Below are positions 5,717-8,644 of a stretch of 8,644 nt of DNA, one piece after another. Source of the stretch: Methanobacteriota archaeon (GTDB taxonomy: Archaea > Altiarchaeota > Altiarchaeia > IMC4 > QMZM01); NCBI GenBank assembly GCA_903930485.1, contig CAIYYO010000035.1, positions 1 to 8,644 on the forward strand, in the 5' to 3' direction. The first letter of the stretch is position 1. Every line of letters starts with the position of its first letter. Under the pieces are notes generated by a model, which saw only the letters and a list, made by a program, of their open reading frames with translations, did not search any database and had not been told where the DNA came from. A program made the position numbers and the translations under genes.

Positions 5717-6420
5717 GCTCGCTATACTTCAACTGCAGGTCCGGCGTCTCGGGCGACATGGTGGTAGGCTCGCTCCTGGACCTGGGAATAAGCGCGGAAT
5801 ACCTTTCCGCCGAACTGGGAAAAACTGGGCTTGAGGGATACTCCATCGATGCAAAGGGCGTGTCTAAGAGCGGCGTCCGGGCGACCAAATTCACCGTAGT
5901 CCAGGAAGCGGTTCAACCGTTCAGGCACCTTCCGGAGATACGCAGGATCATAGACGAGAGCGCCCTCCCCCTTGCGGTAAAGGACCTCGGGAAAGAGATA
6001 TTCTGGCAGCTGGCATCGGCAGAAGCAACGGTTCACAAAACCAGCCCGGACAAAGTCCACTTCCACGAAGTAGGCGCCCTGGATTCCATTATAGACATAG
6101 TGTCGGCAGCGATCCTCCTGACCGAGCTTGACGTAAGATACGCATCCTGCAGCACCATATCCCTGGGCGGGGGCAGGACCCGCGCTGTCCATGGACTGAT
6201 AGAGATCCCTTCGCCGGCAGTCAGGCACCTCCTGAAGTGCATGCCCACGACAAGGACTGGGATAAAAGAAGAGCTGACGACGCCCACGGGCGCTGCCATA
6301 ATAAAGGCTATAGTGAACGAGTATACGGATACGATCCCCGATACGGATAGAAAGGGATACGGGGCGGGCACGAAAGACCTGGAGATACCGAACGTGCTTG
6401 AGGCCCGGCTGATCATATGA
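5713..6420 (+). CDS. larC: LarC homologue, LarC1 portion only (nickel-pincer cofactor synthesis)
   Basis: A 235-residue protein matching the N-terminal LarC1 part of LarC, the enzyme that inserts nickel into the pincer nucleotide in a CTP-dependent reaction. Motifs in order are SGVSGDM (10-16), FRHLPEI (70-76), AEATVH (103-108), VHFHEVGALDSIIDIV (115-130), VHGLIEIPSPAV (159-170), ELTTPTGAA (187-195) and GYGAGTKD (215-222) with PNVLEARL near the end. Full-length LarC is about 400 residues; some bacteria join LarC1 and LarC2 by a programmed frameshift. Here a TGA follows the PNVL-type segment, and the DNA beyond it is an opposing gene, so no LarC2 is encoded in any plus frame nearby. The polyhistidine stretch often seen in LarC is also absent. 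The start overlaps the DUF362 stop (ATGA), with GGAGGAG at 5704-5710. It may be active with a separate LarC2, or altered in function. Confidence 0.88.
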   Translation: MSSLYFNCRSGVSGDMVVGSLLDLGISAEYLSAELGKTGLEGYSIDAKGVSKSGVRATKFTVVQEAVQPFRHLPEIRRIIDESALPLAVKDLGKEIFWQLASAEATVHKTSPDKVHFHEVGALDSIIDIVSAAILLTELDVRYASCSTISLGGGRTRAVHGLIEIPSPAVRHLLKCMPTTRTGIKEELTTPTGAAIIKAIVNEYTDTIPDTDRKGYGAGTKDLEIPNVLEARLII

Positions 6421-6427
6421 TATGCCT

Positions 6428-6445
6428 CGCCGTTTTACAACGGCG
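6428..6445. terminator. Perfect hairpin at convergent gene ends (possible bidirectional terminator)
   Basis: CGCCGTT, loop TTAC, AACGGCG: a perfect 7-bp stem between the larC stop (6420) and the end of the Thr-rich gene. It covers that gene's stop codon and its last codons. Position and symmetry suggest RNA 3'-end formation or stabilisation for both converging transcripts. Archaeal termination usually relies on U-tracts, and none of note follows, so the role is uncertain. Confidence 0.4.
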
Positions 6446-7508
6446 TAAGCACCACATCCACCGCCGCCGATCCTCCGCCGGAAAACGTTCCCGAGGCGGT
6501 TCCTTTACCTCCTCCGTAGGCGATGCACCATCCCACATCCGGGCATTTTATGTCAGAGTCTGCGGTCGCGTAAACGATTACCTGTGTGTTATACAGGCAC
6601 AGCATGTCTAATGAGTAGTACCCCATAGAATTCGCGAATCCTTTGACGGTCTCCTGGGTCGCCGAGCATGTCGCGTTAACGCTTGCGCCCGGGACGTAAT
6701 ACTGGCTGTCTGCTTTGATCCTTCCATGGACGTTCACGACTGGTAGCTCTGACGGGCACGTAGTCGTTGTCGATGAGCTGGTCGAGGTTGTGGATACTGT
6801 CGTCGTCGATGTGCTTGACGTCGTCGTGCTGGTGGTTGTAGTCGTTGTGGACGTTGTCGTGGATGTTGTTGTAGTGGTTGTTGTTGACGTAGTTGTTGTG
6901 GAGGTGGTTGTCGTTGTCGTGCAGGTTGTTGATGTGGTGGGTTCTGTCGTCGTGGTCGGAGGCAGGGTGGTTGTCGTGCTTGGTTGGGTCGTGGTTGTCG
7001 GCGGTAGCGTTGTCGTTGTTGTCGTGGATGTTGTAGTCGTTGTCGTGGTTGTTGATGTTGTCGTAGGGGTCGTCGACGAGGTTGTCGTGGACGAGGTCGT
7101 AGTCGGCGGCCTGCTTGTGGTGGTCGTGCTGGATGTCGAAGACGTCGTAGTCGTTGTGGTAGACCTGCCATCACACCTGCCCCGGTCTACGCCATGGTAA
7201 AAGCCGCCCTGGTCTTCGGAATCATGCCGGTCTATGCCGTGCGATCCTTCTTTATCCCGGTCGTTGGTCGAAGGCCTGAACCAGGGGCCCCCGATATCTT
7301 CATTATGCCAGCCCCATGTACGGTAATTGCTCTGAAAGCCCGTCCATCCGTGATCGTTTTGCCCCGCCCACCCGTTATTCTGCTGAGGCGAAGAAAACAG
7401 GGCGTAAGCGCCCTGGGATAACAGTATCAGGTAGACGGAATACAGTGTCCATGCCTTTATTTTCTGCGCATAACTGCTTATCTGCCTTACTTTATTCGAT
7501 GAATCCAT
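6435..7508 (-). CDS. Thr-rich mucin-like surface protein with signal peptide and C-terminal beta-sandwich-like domain
   Basis: A 357-residue exported protein. It begins with a basic N-terminus, a hydrophobic helix (about 19-36) and an AYA signal-peptidase-type site, so it is secreted or anchored at its N-terminus. Residues 39-115 are rich in Gly, Trp, Asn, His and Asp, with repeated NNGW, DHGW and TWGWHN units and a His/Asp-rich part. Residues 116-250 are a Thr/Ser stalk broken by LPPTTTT units, likely heavily O-glycosylated. Residues 251-357 form a Cys-containing domain (VVNVHGRI, YYVPGASVNATC, GYYSLDMLC, AAVDVVLTP). It resembles carboxypeptidase-regulatory-like or Ig-like beta-sandwich domains. 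The ATG at 7508 is chosen; an in-frame GTG at 7523 would add five residues. A TATA-like box at 7544-7551 would place transcription start near 7522. The stop lies within a hairpin facing larC. Confidence 0.85.
   Translation of the reverse strand: MDSSNKVRQISSYAQKIKAWTLYSVYLILLSQGAYALFSSPQQNNGWAGQNDHGWTGFQSNYRTWGWHNEDIGGPWFRPSTNDRDKEGSHGIDRHDSEDQGGFYHGVDRGRCDGRSTTTTTTSSTSSTTTTSRPPTTTSSTTTSSTTPTTTSTTTTTTTTSTTTTTTLPPTTTTQPSTTTTLPPTTTTEPTTSTTCTTTTTTSTTTTSTTTTTTTSTTTSTTTTTTSTTTSSTSTTTVSTTSTSSSTTTTCPSELPVVNVHGRIKADSQYYVPGASVNATCSATQETVKGFANSMGYYSLDMLCLYNTQVIVYATADSDIKCPDVGWCIAYGGGKGTASGTFSGGGSAAVDVVLTPL
6759..7163 (-). repeat. Low-complexity Thr-codon tract (mucin-like stalk)
   Basis: About 135 codons are nearly all Thr (ACN) or Ser, with a few Pro and Leu, read on the minus strand. 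The plus strand shows endless GTTGTCGTGG-like units. The Thr codons vary in their third base, so the tract is not a pure microsatellite and appears maintained for its protein sequence. The LPPTTTT unit occurs twice in the middle. Such tracts can change length by slippage or recombination and are prone to assembly error. Confidence 0.85.
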
Positions 7509-7543
7509 TTTAGAAAAAATCACTTCATTAATTAGTAATAATC

Positions 7544-7551
7544 ATTTAAAA
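7544..7551 (-). promoter_or_regulatory. TATA-box-like element for the Thr-rich surface protein
   Basis: The minus strand reads TTTTAAAT, about 40 nt before the ATG at 7508, predicting transcription start near 7522. That is almost exactly the in-frame GTG at 7523, so a leaderless GTG start cannot be excluded. The rest of the 185-nt divergent spacer (7509-7693) shows no other recognisable element apart from the RecA-like gene promoter. Confidence 0.45.
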
Positions 7552-7664
7552 GACAATGTTTCCGGTTTCCAGTCGTGATTTATTTAGGCTTAAAGGAAAT
7601 AGCAGGGATTTCGTTTCGAGCGCCTAACCATTACCGATTACTTTTTCCCAGCTCTCGCGTCCTA

Positions 7665-7673
7665 TTTTTTATA
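7665..7673 (+). promoter_or_regulatory. TATA-box-like element for the RecA-like gene (leaderless)
   Basis: TTTTTTATA is centred about 25 nt before the ATG at 7694 with no Shine-Dalgarno sequence between them, the arrangement of a leaderless archaeal mRNA. The next gene in the operon instead has a strong GGAGG. Confidence 0.6.
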
Positions 7674-7693
7674 CTGCTCCAAGTCTGTATCCT

Positions 7694-8128
7694 ATGGAAT
7701 CATTCGGCAAAGTTACGGAACTGCGGGGCGCGGGAACGGACATGAAGCTCATGGCACTCGCGGCAAAACTCGCAAAAACCTTCAACGTCCTCTACGTGGA
7801 CTGCGCCAATACGTTCGATCCGTACGTATTATACAGGGTGACGAGGGACGAGAAAGTCCTGGACACAGTCTATGTCTCAAGGCCCTTCACGGTATACCAA
7901 TTACGCGAGCTCGTCTACGGCAAACTGGAAAAGGCGATACAGAAGCTCGCTGCCCGGGCCCTCTTTGTCTCGAAGCCGGACTCCTACGAAGCCGACAGCC
8001 CTCTCGACGAAACCGAATACAAGCTGATACAGGAACGCGTCTCCGGCAGGATCAAGACACTGACGACGGATTACTGCCTGTATACGCTGATCGCATACGG
8101 AGGCGTAGCCAATGGGCAGGACCGTTAA
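7694..8128 (+). CDS. RecA-superfamily-like protein with decayed Walker A
   Basis: A 144-residue protein that resembles the core of a RecA/RadA-type ATPase but is shorter and lacks intact nucleotide-binding motifs. Where Walker A is expected (after the strand KVTELR, 6-11) it reads GAGTDMKL (12-19): the Lys remains, but the preceding Gly is Met and the following Thr/Ser is Leu. Next come a helix and the strand VLYVDCANTFDPYVL (32-46). This aligns with the RadA/KaiC strand that normally carries the catalytic Glu, here replaced by Ala-Asn. The segment VSRPFTVYQLRELV (61-74) is typical of a group of RecA-like proteins I have seen without a name. The region near ALFVSKPDSYEAD (89-101) fits a weakened Walker B. 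It is probably a non-hydrolysing structural paralogue. A TATA box at 7665-7673, about 25 nt upstream, indicates a leaderless start. Its 3' end overlaps the next gene by 17 nt. Confidence 0.7.
   Translation: MESFGKVTELRGAGTDMKLMALAAKLAKTFNVLYVDCANTFDPYVLYRVTRDEKVLDTVYVSRPFTVYQLRELVYGKLEKAIQKLAARALFVSKPDSYEADSPLDETEYKLIQERVSGRIKTLTTDYCLYTLIAYGGVANGQDR
8099..8103 (+). promoter_or_regulatory. Shine-Dalgarno site for the 97-residue partner gene
   Basis: GGAGG lies within the RecA-like coding region, 8 nt before the ATG at 8112. It sets the start of the overlapping downstream gene and implies coupled expression. Confidence 0.7.
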
Positions 8129-8405
8129 GACCGCATCCATGCTGATATCCGAGGAATCCGGCAGATGGAGGGATTTCAGGAACGCGCTGCGGCAGAGGGA
8201 CAGGGAAGCCTTCGACCGACTCGCCGCAAGGAGCAGGACCCACTTTTCCGCGATATCGAACTCCGGGATTATCGACCCATTTGAGGCAGTGGCCTTGAGC
8301 ATACTTTTGGAAGTAGAGAAACGGCTGGAGGCGCTGGAGGACGCGGGACGGGTCAGCACGGAAGAGACTGTCCGGCTTACTAGGCCTGGATGGAAACCTG
8401 ATTAA
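8112..8405 (+). CDS. Small helical protein of unknown function, coupled to the RecA-like gene
   Basis: A 97-residue, charged, mostly helical protein. The visible pattern is VKTASMLISEESGRWRDFRNALR (5-27), a central helix with Asp/Arg heptads, and the hydrophobic DPFEAVALSILLEVEKRLEALE (55-76), likely an amphipathic or coiled-coil helix. I recognise this only as a type of small conserved protein found beside RecA-like genes; I know no established function. Its ATG lies inside the upstream gene (17-nt overlap in another frame) and has a good GGAGG at 8099-8103, 8 nt before it, so translation is coupled and the two proteins probably work together. It has no transmembrane segment or signal peptide. 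It ends 12 nt from the convergent PIN-domain gene. Confidence 0.72.
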   Translation: MGRTVKTASMLISEESGRWRDFRNALRQRDREAFDRLAARSRTHFSAISNSGIIDPFEAVALSILLEVEKRLEALEDAGRVSTEETVRLTRPGWKPD

Positions 8406-8417
8406 GTTATTCCCCTT

Positions 8418-8644
8418 TTACAGGAGCCTCTTTAATTCCTTGGTCGCTATCACTCGAACCTTCTCCTGCCCTGAGAGTGCCTTGTCCTCGGACCATAGCG
8501 GACAGGAAAGCTTCAAGGCGAGAGCGAAAAAATCGGCGTCGTCGGGATCCGGGGAGATCTTTCCGGCTTCCTTTAAATGCTCTTTGTATTCGTCGAGTTC
8601 CACGAAAACGACGACCGTACGAAGCAGCCTGAGGATCAGACGGT
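8418..8644 (-). CDS. PIN-domain protein, C-terminal part (cut by right window edge)
   Basis: The minus-strand frame is open from the window edge to the TAA at 8418-8420, giving 74 visible C-terminal residues. The GTG at 8603 is an internal Val, because the frame continues upstream without a stop and with PIN-like sequence (LRLLRTVVVFVELDEYKEHL). The diagnostic segment is ISPDPDDADFFALALKL, followed by CPLWSEDKAL and VRVIATKELKRLL. It carries the third and fourth acidic positions of the metal-dependent PIN nuclease site (Asp in PDDADF and Asp in SEDK). PIN proteins of this kind are often VapC-like ribonucleases of toxin-antitoxin pairs. The N-terminus and any antitoxin gene are outside the window, so toxin status cannot be judged. 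Confidence 0.85.
   Translation of the reverse strand, partial: RLILRLLRTVVVFVELDEYKEHLKEAGKISPDPDDADFFALALKLSCPLWSEDKALSGQEKVRVIATKELKRLL

Noticed and set aside
6417..6611. Possible frameshifted LarC2 continuation after larC (64-residue frame)
   Set aside because: The frame is Arg/Ser-rich, lacks any LarC2 motif, and is antisense to the Thr-rich surface gene.
6759..7163. Possible CRISPR or tandem-repeat array
   Set aside because: The units have no fixed length or spacers, and the pattern is fully explained by Thr codons in a signal-peptide-bearing protein.
6715..7200. 161-residue plus-strand frame, nearly all Val and Asp
   Set aside because: It is the complement of the Thr-codon tract; ACN codons on the minus strand read as Val-rich on the plus strand. 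It has no independent coding evidence.
7509..7693. Possible small RNA in the 185-nt divergent spacer
   Set aside because: No tRNA-like fold, C/D or H/ACA box motif or strong hairpin could be recognised by eye; only two promoter-like elements were found.
8418..8603. 61-residue free-standing small protein starting at GTG 8603
   Set aside because: The frame stays open to the window edge with PIN-like sequence, so this GTG is an internal Val of a longer gene.

Overview
The window looks like chromosomal DNA from an archaeon. Several genes have a TATA-like box about 25 nt before the start codon, which suggests leaderless transcripts. Others have short leaders with GGAG/GGTG-type ribosome binding sites. 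The gene content (single-domain KaiC-like ATPases, a roadblock/LC7 protein, a Thr-rich stalked surface protein, a PIN-domain protein) also fits archaea. The Thr-rich stalk style is common in uncultivated lineages, including DPANN and Altiarchaeota-like genomes, but I cannot assign a lineage. Genes are densely packed; no gene-free stretch exceeds 300 bases. I saw no rRNA, tRNA, CRISPR array or insertion sequence.

Region 1 (1-2462, minus strand) is a candidate signalling cluster. In transcription order it holds two tandem KaiC-like RecA-fold ATPases (1635-2462 and 772-1578), a roadblock/LC7-like protein (376-759) and the start of a FIST-domain sensor protein that runs off the left edge (1-325). 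The FIST gene was recognised by translating the minus strand from position 325.

Region 2 (2542-6420) is a lar (nickel-pincer nucleotide, hydroxyacid racemase) locus. It contains larA (2542-3807, plus), two small minus-strand membrane proteins of unknown function (3812-4111 and 4151-4588), and a plus-strand two-gene operon. That operon is a DUF362 double-[4Fe-4S] protein (4688-5716) overlapping a LarC homologue (5713-6420) by the four bases ATGA. Two oddities stand out. LarA keeps all the catalytic and cofactor-anchoring residues I can place but has Tyr at position 200, where the nickel-ligand His200 is expected. LarC ends after the LarC1 part, and no LarC2 (CTP-binding, nickel-inserting) part follows. 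Both changes touch nickel handling, so this could be a variant pincer-cofactor system, although larB, larE and a separate larC2 could lie elsewhere in the genome.

Region 3 (6435-7508, minus) encodes a secreted or membrane-anchored mucin-like protein: signal peptide, Trp/Gly/His/Asp-rich segment, about 135 residues of Thr-rich stalk, and a C-terminal beta-sandwich-like domain.

Region 4 (7694-8644) has a coupled pair: a RecA-like protein with a decayed Walker A and a 97-residue helical partner. Converging on them is the C-terminal part of a PIN-domain protein that runs off the right edge.
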